Of a DNA stretch of 15,380 nucleotides, positions 1 through 6,374 are shown in pieces. The notes beneath the pieces are model-generated. The model did no database searches, was not told where the DNA came from, and saw only the letters and a list, made by a program, of their open reading frames with translations. This DNA is from CAYLUN01 sp964386865 (GTDB lineage: Bacteria > Verrucomicrobiota > Kiritimatiellia > RFP12 > UBA1067), in contig CAYLUN010000116.1 in NCBI GenBank assembly GCA_964386865.1, positions 1 through 15,380 on the forward strand, read 5' to 3'. The number at the start of each line of letters is the position of its first letter. Within the stretch, counting starts at the first letter, position 1. Position numbers and translations under genes: made by a program.

Positions 1-268
1 ACTTCCGAAGGAGGTTACACACGGGCACGATTTCGTCGTTCAGGCAGAAGACGCTCTTGAGTCCGCCGGCTCTCAGCATCCCTCCGATTTGCGACGCGCC
101 CCGGTGCATTGTCCGCAAAAGAAAGACCGCTTCGGAGAGCGCGGCCTCGCAGGTGAGCAGCGGCCCCGACGCCTGCTTGAGCTGCTCCACTGTCCACGCA
201 TGGTAGGAGTCCCGTGCGTTAATGAGCGCCACGAGGGGCCCCGCGTCAATGATGACCGGCGGCCTCAT
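1..268 (-). CDS. PIN-domain ribonuclease toxin (VapC-like), partial, C-terminus beyond left edge
   Basis: Reading leftward from an ATG at 268, 89 codons are visible before the window ends. The start reads MRPPVIIDAGPLVAL, the usual first strand of a PIN domain with the first catalytic acid at D8. A second conserved acidic position follows in the LLTCEAALSEA stretch (E41, with E46 nearby). PIN toxins of VapBC systems are Mg-dependent RNases that cleave tRNA or rRNA and are neutralised by a cognate antitoxin; that role is inferred here from family and context. The start overlaps the antitoxin stop by 4 bases (ATGA), which implies translational coupling, and a small upstream DNA-binding partner is what the family predicts. 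The remaining acidic residues of the active site, expected near the C-terminus, are outside the window. The RNA target cannot be told from sequence. Confidence 0.85.
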   Translation of the reverse strand, partial: MRPPVIIDAGPLVALINARDSYHAWTVEQLKQASGPLLTCEAALSEAVFLLRTMHRGASQIGGMLRAGGLKSVFCLNDEIVPVCNLLRK

Positions 269-507
269 TTCCCATATCCTTCCATGTGGCGGGGGTGAGA
301 CGACAGATCGCACGGCCCTTCTACAGTGCCGGAAAACTCTCTGACACAATCGTAGGCGGACGGTTCAGCGGCCTTGGACTGGTCTTCATCAATGTACTTC
401 AGTACGGCCGTGCGGATCAGTTCCGAGCGTGACGTCTGGCGCTTCTCGGCGGCGATGCCAAGCCTGTTTGCAAGCGACTGTGGCATCTTAAGCGTGACGG
501 TTGTCAT
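265..507 (-). CDS. Ribbon-helix-helix (CopG/VapB-like) antitoxin, 80 aa
   Basis: The protein begins MTTVTLKMPQSLANRL, a basic beta strand followed by a helix. A second helix (TSRSELIRTAVLKYIDE, about residues 25-41) completes an RHH DNA-binding fold that would dimerise on the operator. Residues 43-80 are polar and end in DLSSHPRHMEGYGK, like the toxin-embracing tails of VapB-type antitoxins. A strong GGAGGA ribosome binding site lies just upstream of the ATG (plus-strand 512-517), which supports the start at 507. The stop overlaps the ATG of the PIN toxin, so the two form one transcription unit. An 11-bp palindrome sits right before the ribosome binding site and is the natural candidate for autoregulation. 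The RHH assignment is firm; the exact antitoxin family is not. Confidence 0.85.
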   Translation of the reverse strand: MTTVTLKMPQSLANRLGIAAEKRQTSRSELIRTAVLKYIDEDQSKAAEPSAYDCVREFSGTVEGPCDLSSHPRHMEGYGK

Positions 508-520
508 AGTCTCCTCCGAA

Positions 521-531
521 TGGTATTACCA
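521..531. promoter_or_regulatory. Palindrome TGGTATTACCA, candidate operator of the toxin-antitoxin unit
   Basis: TGGTA-T-TACCA is a perfect inverted repeat around one central base, lying 14 bp upstream of the antitoxin ATG and next to its ribosome binding site. RHH antitoxins usually repress their own promoter by binding short palindromes of this kind. The pattern also resembles sites of FadR-type GntR regulators (TGGTnnnACCA), so a different regulator is possible. Confidence 0.45.
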
Positions 532-570
532 ATTCAGATAAAGGGTAACACCTGTCTGGCGCGGGGTCAA

Positions 571-604
571 GGACAGGGCGCACCCGACAGGACAGGGCGC
601 ACCC
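571..604. repeat. 15-bp direct repeat GGACAGGGCGCACCC, two copies
   Basis: Identical 15-base copies lie at 571-585 and 590-604, separated by GACA (period 19). A CCTGTC at 551-556 is the inverse of the GACAGG inside the repeats, so the stretch can also fold. It sits between the two divergent transcription units. It may be a remnant of a small mobile or repetitive element; no transposase is present. Confidence 0.7.
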
Positions 605-620
605 ATGCAGAATTACGGTT

Positions 621-634
621 CGGTAATGATACCG
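621..634. promoter_or_regulatory. Inverted repeat CGGTA-ATGA-TACCG in the divergent intergenic region
   Basis: A perfect 5-bp inverted repeat with a 4-base spacer lies about 60 bp upstream of the sulfotransferase-like gene. Its GGTA...TACC arms match those of the palindrome at 521-531, about 100 bp away, so both could be sites for one DNA-binding protein such as the RHH antitoxin. This is inference from base pattern only. Confidence 0.3.
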
Positions 635-695
635 TGTCCGACTTGTCATTTAGGTCTCCTAACCTATGTCCGCAAACACAGAACGGAGGCCACGC

Positions 696-2312
696 ATGTC
701 TACTCAACCAAACACACTCTTGCTCTTCGCGCTGCTCACCACATCCGCCCTCGCTTACGAGCGCCTACAGGGGCCGACGGAGCTGCTCTTCTGCGATAAG
801 GAGAAATCGTTCGGAGGCTACACGCTCTTCGGCGTGGGCAACAAGACGTTCCTGCTGGACCTGGAGGGACGCGTCGTTCACACGTGGCCCGTGGGCACCA
901 ATCCGCACCTGCTCGACAACGGCAACATCCTCGACGCGTCGAAGGACGATCCCAGCGGCTTCCAAGGTTTCAAGGAGGTCGAATGGGACGGCAAGACCGT
1001 GTGGGAATACACCGAGAAGCGCGAAGGTTACGCGCCGCACCACGACTGGATCCGCCTCTTCAACAAGGCGCTTGGAGCGCCGACCACGCTCTACATCGCC
1101 AACAAGTCCATCACGCACGAACAGGCCATCGCGGCCGGCGCCGATCCGAAGAACGGCCCGTACGAGAACGGACAGATGGACGCCGTGGTTGAAGTGGACA
1201 TGAAGGGCAACGTCGTGTGGGAGTGGCGCTTCTTCGACCACGTCGTACAGGATGTCGATGCGACTAAAGCCAACTACGTGGGCGCGGGCAAGACCATCGC
1301 CGACTATCCAGGCCGGATCAACATCAACATGCCGGGCCGCCCGCTCAAGCGCGACTGGCTGCACTGCAACTCGCTGGACTACAACGCCGAGTCCGGCCAC
1401 ATCGTGATCAACTCCGTACAGGGCGAACTCTACGTGGTCGACCACGACGGCACCTTCGTCGCCAACGACCCGGCGGCGAGCATCGCCAAGGCCGTCGGGT
1501 CGGCTGGCGACTTCCTGTACCGCTTCGGCGACCCCGCCCGCTACGGCCAGGGCGAGCCTCCGCGCGTGCTGGAGAATTGGGACTCGGCGACCTCCGGCCA
1601 CAAGCAGATGGGCGGCGCGCACGACGCGCACTGGATCAAGCCCGGCCTGCCCGGCGCGGGCCACCTCATGGTATTCAACAACGGCCAGTACCTTTACCAG
1701 CGCACCCCGCAGTCTTCCGCGCTCGAGATCAACCCGTTCCTCGATGCGGCCGGGAACGACACCGGAAAATATGTCAACCCGCCCGACGCGGGCTACCGCC
1801 GCGAGACCTACGACCACGACACGCACAACGAGCCGCGCCAGGTCTCGCGGCAGATCGTGTGGAGCTACCGCTCGGCAAACAGCCACGGCTTCTTCAGCCA
1901 CATTGGCTCCAGCGCCCAGCGCCTGCCGAACGGTAGCACCTTTATCTGCTCGGACACCGAGGGCCACTTCTTCGAGGTGACCGCCAAAGGCGAACTGGCG
2001 TGGGAATACATTAACCCCGTGACCCGCGATGGCCCCGTCAGCGTGCTCGGCGACGCCGCGCCCATGGTGAACTCCGCGTTCCGCGCCTACCGCTACGGGG
2101 CCGACCATCCCGCCTTCAAGGGCCGCGACCTGACGCCAACGGGCACGATCACCGAGCGCGCCGTCAAGGGGCTTGACACCTACCCCAAGCGCCGCTCCCC
2201 CGGCAGCCGCCCTGAGGGCCGAAACGCCCGCGGCGGCGGCCCGCGCAGGGATGGCGCCCGCGACGCGCAGCAGCAGGCGGGCGACCGCCGCCCCGCAGGC
2301 GGTCCGGGGTGA
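696..2312 (+). CDS. Arylsulfotransferase (ASST)-like secreted beta-propeller protein
   Basis: The start at 696 (MSTQPNTLLLFALL...) is chosen over the in-frame ATG at 666 because a GGAGG lies 6 bases upstream of it and it directly opens a signal peptide ending near SALA. The mature protein has repeated propeller-blade phrases: LDLEGRVVHTWPVG, LLDNGNILDAS, VVEVDMKGNVVWEWRF, and AQRLPNGSTFICSD. This is the style of the arylsulfotransferase family. Those enzymes move sulfate from phenolic sulfate donors to phenol acceptors through a histidine intermediate in the periplasm. Candidate active-site histidines are H223 (DWLHCN), H309 and H312 (GGAHDAHW), and H397 and H402 (SHGFFSHIG). The last 40 or so codons, after TERAVKGLDTYPK, are Arg/Gly/Pro-rich and unlike the rest, so the natural end may lie near 2190 with the present tail produced by a frameshift or chance read-through. 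Family assignment is fairly confident; substrate is unknown. Confidence 0.75.
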   Translation: MSTQPNTLLLFALLTTSALAYERLQGPTELLFCDKEKSFGGYTLFGVGNKTFLLDLEGRVVHTWPVGTNPHLLDNGNILDASKDDPSGFQGFKEVEWDGKTVWEYTEKREGYAPHHDWIRLFNKALGAPTTLYIANKSITHEQAIAAGADPKNGPYENGQMDAVVEVDMKGNVVWEWRFFDHVVQDVDATKANYVGAGKTIADYPGRININMPGRPLKRDWLHCNSLDYNAESGHIVINSVQGELYVVDHDGTFVANDPAASIAKAVGSAGDFLYRFGDPARYGQGEPPRVLENWDSATSGHKQMGGAHDAHWIKPGLPGAGHLMVFNNGQYLYQRTPQSSALEINPFLDAAGNDTGKYVNPPDAGYRRETYDHDTHNEPRQVSRQIVWSYRSANSHGFFSHIGSSAQRLPNGSTFICSDTEGHFFEVTAKGELAWEYINPVTRDGPVSVLGDAAPMVNSAFRAYRYGADHPAFKGRDLTPTGTITERAVKGLDTYPKRRSPGSRPEGRNARGGGPRRDGARDAQQQAGDRRPAGGPG

Positions 2313-2555
2313 GCAGCGCCGGACAGGCTGGCGTGGCACAGACATCGGCGCCAGCCTCACCTCGTCTTTCTTCGTCCGCCGTGCTACTATTATGCCATGG
2401 GTATGTGCGAAACAGCTCTCGTCGCGCTGCTTGTGTCGCCCGCTTGCCTCTGGCACGGCGGCACGGGTCCGCGCCCCGCGGCCGCGCGTTCCGGTGTCGC
2501 CGGACAAACCCGAGGCAGGATCCGTTTTTTCGCAGACGGCGAAAGAGGCCACGAC
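2313..2555. other. Intergenic segment between the sulfotransferase-like gene and the glycosidase relic
   Basis: No convincing gene. An in-frame ATG at 2397 extends the downstream relic upstream, but it has no ribosome binding site, and its extra residues come before the true signal peptide. A -10-like TATTAT occurs at 2388-2393 without a clear -35 partner. No terminator-like hairpin with a T tract was found. Confidence 0.5.
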
Positions 2556-2909
2556 GTGAAGGCGCGAGCCTCGAGATGGGCTGTCGCCGCGGCGCTTGCG
2601 CTGGCGGTTGGGTCGAGCACGCATGCGGCGGCCCCATCCGCCAAGTGGCACCCCGGCCACTACGTGTTCATCAACACGGCGGCCATCAACCCGAAAGAGC
2701 ACCTCCTGGAGCATTTTCGCGGGGTGCAGAAGTGCTACGGCTGGTCGGCCTTGGAGCCGGCCGAGGGGCGCTACGAGTTCTCGGCGGTCAGGCAGGACCT
2801 GGCCGTGCTGAAGAAGCGCGGGAAGTATCTCGTGCTCCAGGTGCAGTACAAGGCCTTCGGCAAGGGTCGGTGCCTTGTGCCCGACTACGTCCGCGGGCCG
2901 AACTTTTGA
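2556..2909 (+). pseudogene. Truncated glycosidase-like protein (N-terminal 117 aa only)
   Basis: A GTG start at 2556 is preceded by AAAGAGG at a 7-base spacing and opens a signal peptide (about residues 1-25, ending near THAAA). The mature part starts KWHPGHYVFI and continues through W-S-A-LEPAEGRYEFS to a stop after VRGPNF. It is clearly paralogous to the next gene, whose mature part starts KWFPGHYVML and keeps the same order (an LRG or FRG turn, an aromatic-W block, an E-x-x-G-x-F block, then a GK strand). The paralogue runs to 360 residues, so this copy holds roughly the first third, about two or three strands of a TIM-barrel-like fold, and lacks any place for catalytic acids. The 39 bases after the stop are AT-richer and lead straight into the ribosome binding site of the next gene, so the missing part has been deleted, not frameshifted. 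It could still make a small secreted peptide. Confidence 0.7.
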
Positions 2910-2948
2910 AATGAAGCAGCATTGTTCTTTATCGAAAGGTAGGTCATT

Positions 2949-4031
2949 ATGAAGATGAACCCCCCCGTGATGTTGCTGTTCGCGCTGTGGCTGACAGGCT
3001 CGACCTTGCCATCTGGAGCCGTCGAACCGGGCAAGGCTTCCGCCACCCCGAAGAAGTGGTTCCCGGGACATTATGTGATGCTCGAACCCGACACCTACGC
3101 GACCAACAACAAGTCTTTTCGCGTGCTCAGGGGAGCGGACGGGAGGCTGTTTGAAGGCTTGTTCATGTACGTCACTTGGGGACAGATCGAAACCAACCGG
3201 GGCGCGTTCTGCTGGAGCAAGATCGACACGCTGATGAACGCGCTGCCGGACGGCAAGAAGATAGGCTTCAGCCTCTCTTGGCAGGGCTGGGGCGGGGCCC
3301 AAGCCTGTCCGGGCGACATGATCGGCAACGCGCTCTATGACGGCGGGCAGCGCGAGCGCGCCGCCAAGCAGGCCAGCGGCCGCGTCCTGCGGAGCGGCGT
3401 CCGCTTCGCGACCATTCACATGCCCAGCACGATGGACCGCTACCTCGCCTTCGCGAAAGCCTTCGCCGCGCGCTACGACGCCGACCCGCGCCTCGCGTTC
3501 GTCACGTGCGCCGAAATTCCCTACGAGGCGAGCCTCAAGGTGGGGCAATACGACGAGGCCCAGGCGCGGGCCAGCATTTTCCGCCTCGCCGACATGGTCC
3601 GCCTGTTTCCGCACACCCCCTGCGGCGTGCTGGGCGCCTGGTGGTCGTTCGGCGGCGCCGACGCCGAAAAGAGCCGCTTCGCCCAGACCATCCTGGACGC
3701 CGGCGGAGGCTTCGGCTTCCCGGATCTTGACGGCACGATGTCGGGCGGCCATTACAACTCGCACTTCCGCCCGCACGTCCTCGCCAACGCCGGCCGCTGG
3801 CCCTGCTGGATGGGCGTCGAGTGGCAGGACCTCATGCCGGAGCGCGCGGGCCCCAAGTTCCCTGATTGCCAGATCGAGTCGGCCAACCTGACCCAGGCCA
3901 ACTTCATCTGGTGGATCACCTCGAACCGTCGCAGAGACGGCGGCTACGACTTCGACGCCGATGTTCTGAACTACCTTCGGGCGCATCCGGCTGCGGGGAT
4001 CACCACCAGCTACCCCAGGGGGAAACCATGA
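2949..4031 (+). CDS. Secreted glycoside-hydrolase-like protein (TIM-barrel type), 360 aa
   Basis: The ATG at 2949 follows GAAAGGTAGG and opens a signal peptide (MKMNPPVMLLFALWL..., cleavage near SGAVEP). Features that suggest a clan-A-like (alpha/beta)8 glycosidase include the early YVTWGQIETNRGAF block (the surface where the sugar enters in GH42/GH5-like proteins) and alternating hydrophobic strands such as KIGFSLSWQGWG and LAFVTCAEIPYE. Two candidate catalytic glutamates are well spaced on late strands: E189 (CAEIPYE) and E291 (MGVEWQD). I cannot name the GH family, and the function is inferred from fold-like patterns and neighbours. The stop overlaps the sulfatase start by 4 bases, so the two are translationally coupled and probably act on the same sulfated glycan. 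A truncated paralogue lies 39 bp upstream. Alternative: a non-catalytic barrel protein. Confidence 0.65.
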   Translation: MKMNPPVMLLFALWLTGSTLPSGAVEPGKASATPKKWFPGHYVMLEPDTYATNNKSFRVLRGADGRLFEGLFMYVTWGQIETNRGAFCWSKIDTLMNALPDGKKIGFSLSWQGWGGAQACPGDMIGNALYDGGQRERAAKQASGRVLRSGVRFATIHMPSTMDRYLAFAKAFAARYDADPRLAFVTCAEIPYEASLKVGQYDEAQARASIFRLADMVRLFPHTPCGVLGAWWSFGGADAEKSRFAQTILDAGGGFGFPDLDGTMSGGHYNSHFRPHVLANAGRWPCWMGVEWQDLMPERAGPKFPDCQIESANLTQANFIWWITSNRRRDGGYDFDADVLNYLRAHPAAGITTSYPRGKP

Positions 4032-5431
4032 TGAAGCGCAACACACTCGCACTTCTTTTGAGCGGAGCCCTATCTGCGGCGCAAGCGGCGGATGCGCCTC
4101 CCAACTTCGTCGTGATCCTTGGCGAAGGACACGGTTGGAGCAGCACGTCCGTGCAGATGGACGAGGCGGTGGCAGAATCGAAGAGCGCGGTTGTGAGGAC
4201 GCCGAATCTTGAGCGGCTCGCGCGGGAGGGCACGCGCTTCTCGAACTTCTATGCGCCGTCGCCGCGCTGCACGCCTACGCGCGCCGCGCTCTTGACCGGC
4301 AAGAGCCCCGCGCAGCTGCACATGACGTTTGTCGGAGAGGGCAAGCGGGAAAGCGGCGCCGGCGCGGCGGCGCGCGTTCTCACGCCGCAGGCCACGACGG
4401 AGCTGCCGGCCACGGAGACGACGGTCGCTGAGGCGCTGAAGCGCGCCGGATACGCCACCGCGCACTTCGGCAAGTGGCACCTGGGCCGCACGGATCCGAG
4501 AGAGCACGGCTTCGATGAGAGCGACGGCCCGACCGGTAACGGCGGCCCCGACAACGCGGAGAACCCGCACCCGAAGCAGCTCTACAGTATGACCGCGCGC
4601 GGCACGGACTTCATGGCGCGGCAGGCGAAGGCCGGAAAGCCGTTTTACCTTCAGCTCTCGCACTACGCCTCGCGCCAGGGCGGAGACGCCAGCCCAGAGG
4701 CGCTCGCCGCGGTGAAGGGGTGGGGCGGAGAACTCAGCGAGCGGGAAGCCGCCGAGGCGGCGGCGGACTGGGACCTCGACCTCGCGCTCGGACAGGTACT
4801 CAAGGCGGTCGACGACTTGCGCCTCGCGAGCAGCACGTACGTTATCTTCACGACCGATCACGGCACGCCGGGCAAGAACCCGCCGCTCGCGGGCGGCAAG
4901 GGAACGGTGTCCGAAGGCGGCCTGCGCGTGCCGCTCATTGTGCGCGGCCCAGGTGTCCGGCCCGGCGCCTGCTCCCGCGTGCGGGCCACAGGGGTGGATC
5001 TCTTCCCGACGCTTGCCGAACTGGCGTGCGTCAGCGAGCCGCTGCCCCAAGGAGTTGAAGGCGGCAGCTTGGCCGCCGTGCTCGCCCACGGTGGCGTGGG
5101 CGCGGTGGCGCGCCCGCGCGAGGAGTTCGTCGTGCATTTTCCGCACTATGACAAGGACGCCATCGGCCCCGCGTCGGCGCTCTACCTCGGCGACCTCAAG
5201 CTGATCCGCGTATACGAGACGGGCGCGCTGGAGCTGTTCGACCTCGCAAGCGACCTGGCCGAGCGGCGGGATCTTGCCCAGGCGCAGCCAGACAAGGCCA
5301 AGGAGCTGGACCGGCGCCTGGAGGCGTATCTGGTGTCGGTCGGGGCCCAGCTGCCGGCGCCGAGGACGCAGCGCGATCCGGGCGGCGCGGCGCCCCGCAA
5401 AGAAGGCGCGAACAGAAGGGGGCTGCCATGA
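4028..5431 (+). CDS. Secreted S1-family (formylglycine-dependent) sulfatase, 467 aa
   Basis: Two adjacent ATGs (4028 and 4031) follow AGGGGGAAACC; either could be used, and the first overlaps the glycosidase stop. A signal peptide covers about residues 1-21 (LSAAQAA). The sulfatase signature is C81-T-P-T-R (SPRCTPTRAALLTG), whose Cys would be converted to formylglycine. Other conserved positions are HFGKWHLG (K149, H151), H212 in QLSHYAS, D277-H278 in TTDHGTPGKN, and K291 in AGGKGTVSEGG. The C-terminal LYLGDLKLIRVYETG...LFDLASD block is also typical. The length is normal for the family. Oddity: the N-terminal metal motif, usually A-D-D-x-G, reads G32-E-G-H-G-W, so the Asp pair is replaced by Glu-Gly. 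Activity needs a maturation enzyme encoded elsewhere. It is the middle member of a run of ATGA overlaps; substrate unknown, likely a sulfated polysaccharide. Confidence 0.92.
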   Translation: MMKRNTLALLLSGALSAAQAADAPPNFVVILGEGHGWSSTSVQMDEAVAESKSAVVRTPNLERLAREGTRFSNFYAPSPRCTPTRAALLTGKSPAQLHMTFVGEGKRESGAGAAARVLTPQATTELPATETTVAEALKRAGYATAHFGKWHLGRTDPREHGFDESDGPTGNGGPDNAENPHPKQLYSMTARGTDFMARQAKAGKPFYLQLSHYASRQGGDASPEALAAVKGWGGELSEREAAEAAADWDLDLALGQVLKAVDDLRLASSTYVIFTTDHGTPGKNPPLAGGKGTVSEGGLRVPLIVRGPGVRPGACSRVRATGVDLFPTLAELACVSEPLPQGVEGGSLAAVLAHGGVGAVARPREEFVVHFPHYDKDAIGPASALYLGDLKLIRVYETGALELFDLASDLAERRDLAQAQPDKAKELDRRLEAYLVSVGAQLPAPRTQRDPGGAAPRKEGANRRGLP

Positions 5432-6137
5432 AGCTCGCGGCGTGCCTTGCAGCGGGGCTCGCCCTCTGCGCGTGCGGAGAGGAGGCCTTCACATTCACCG
5501 TCACCGCCGACTCCCATCTGGACGAACGCACGGACCGCGCGCTTTACCGCTCGACGCTGCTGGCGGCAGCCGCGGAGAAGCCCGCCTTTCACGTGGACCT
5601 CGGCGACACCTTTATGACCGAGAAGCTGCCGAGCCGCGAGGCGGCCGCGGCCCAGTATCAGGAGCAGCGCCGCCTCTTTGGCCTGTTGGGCGCGGCGGCG
5701 CCGAGGCGGCGCCCTTCTACGAGTGGGGCGGCAGGAATGCCGACGGCTCCGACGGCTTTGCGCAGCACCGGCCTGGGTGGCCAATGCCCATTCATCAACT
5801 GCTGGTTCAGAACCGCGTGACCGCGGTCTTTCACGGCCACGACCATGCTTACGCGAAGCAAGAGCTCGACGGCATCACGTACCAGCTTGTGCCACAACCC
5901 GGATGCCCGGGCGAGGGTAGCGCAAGGCAGGCTGCGAACTACGGGTACGAGGGCGGCGCTATCCTGCCGGGCTCCGGCTATCTCAGGCTTACGGTCGCAC
6001 CCGCCTCAGCCAGCGTATGCTTCATGAGGACGCGCGCAGCGGGCAGCAGCCCGTCCCTCGCGCATCAGTACGTGCTCCCCGGCCAAGAGGGGCGCCGAGA
6101 CGTAATCCGCGCCACCTTCGGCGGCGCTGAACCGTGA
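5428..6137 (+). pseudogene. Calcineurin-like metallophosphoesterase with internal deletion and frame change
   Basis: The start at 5428 overlaps the sulfatase stop by ATGA. The N-terminal frame gives a signal or lipoprotein-type leader (LALCACGEEAF; C16 could be a lipidation site) and the first two metallophosphoesterase motifs, TADSH (D28, H30) and DLGD (D60). That frame then runs out of sense after about RLFGLLG (5690). The family's next blocks, including GNHD and the mid-domain histidine, are absent. Homology resumes in the next frame at about 5697 with EAAPFYEWGG and continues to the last motif HGHDH (5832-5846) and a family-like C-terminus ending at 6137. The break falls in a GC-only run, GGGCGCGGCGGCGCC (5688-5702), which could have served as a deletion junction. 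The N-terminal frame stops at 5820 after junk residues. The product cannot form the two-metal site, so this is a relic unless the sequence is a misassembly. Confidence 0.8.
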
Positions 6138-6374
6138 ACGCGACTAGCGTCCGGCTCCTTCTTTGCAGGCATTCGCAGTGGCGCGCCTCTGCCGATAATG
6201 TGTATCCTAGTGCGGTCACCGTGAGAGCGGTAAACGCGGTAAGCACGGCGAGAGGCCGTGTTGGCGAGGCGCGCGCGTGCTGGGGCAACGAGCCATACGG
6301 CCTCAGCGGCGGCCTGGCCGCGCAGGGCACCGCAGGGCCAAACCGAACGAGTCAAGCAATCATCGGGACTACGC
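6138..6374. promoter_or_regulatory. Intergenic leader of the beta-helix gene with a weak promoter candidate
   Basis: No gene seen. A possible sigma-70-type promoter is TTCGCA (6172-6177), 16 bases, GATAAT (6194-6199). Three GCGGT-led units cluster at about 6210-6245. A hairpin follows at 6242-6262. The ribosome binding site before the ATG at 6375 is poor (only GGGAC nearby). Confidence 0.3.
6242..6262 (+). other. Hairpin (stem CACGGC / GCCGTG, loop GAGAG)
   Basis: The 6-bp perfect stem extends to 8 bp with one G-U pair. No T run follows, so it is not a classic intrinsic terminator. It lies just downstream of the candidate promoter, inside the presumed leader of the next gene, so it could affect mRNA stability or attenuation. 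Confidence 0.35.

Noticed and set aside
666..695. ATG at 666 as start of the sulfotransferase-like gene
   Set aside because: It has no ribosome binding site and would put charged residues (NTERRPR) ahead of the signal peptide; the ATG at 696 has a GGAGG at good spacing.
2397..2555. ATG at 2397 as start of the truncated glycosidase-like gene
   Set aside because: No ribosome binding site, and its 53 extra residues precede a complete signal peptide that starts at the GTG at 2556 behind AAAGAGG.
3866..4027. In-frame ATG at 3866 as the sulfatase start
   Set aside because: It would overlap the glycosidase-like gene by 166 bases and hide the signal peptide that begins at 4028/4031.
765..4052. A 1095-codon stop-free frame on the minus strand
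   Set aside because: It runs antisense to three plus-strand genes with signal peptides, ribosome binding sites and family motifs. Its Arg/Val/Ala-rich sequence with no domain is typical of the shadow frame opposite GC-rich coding DNA.
5274..5690. Long frame from 5274 as an independent gene ending at 6137
   Set aside because: Its first part lies inside the sulfatase and in the wrong frame of the phosphoesterase; only the part after about 5697 shows family sequence.
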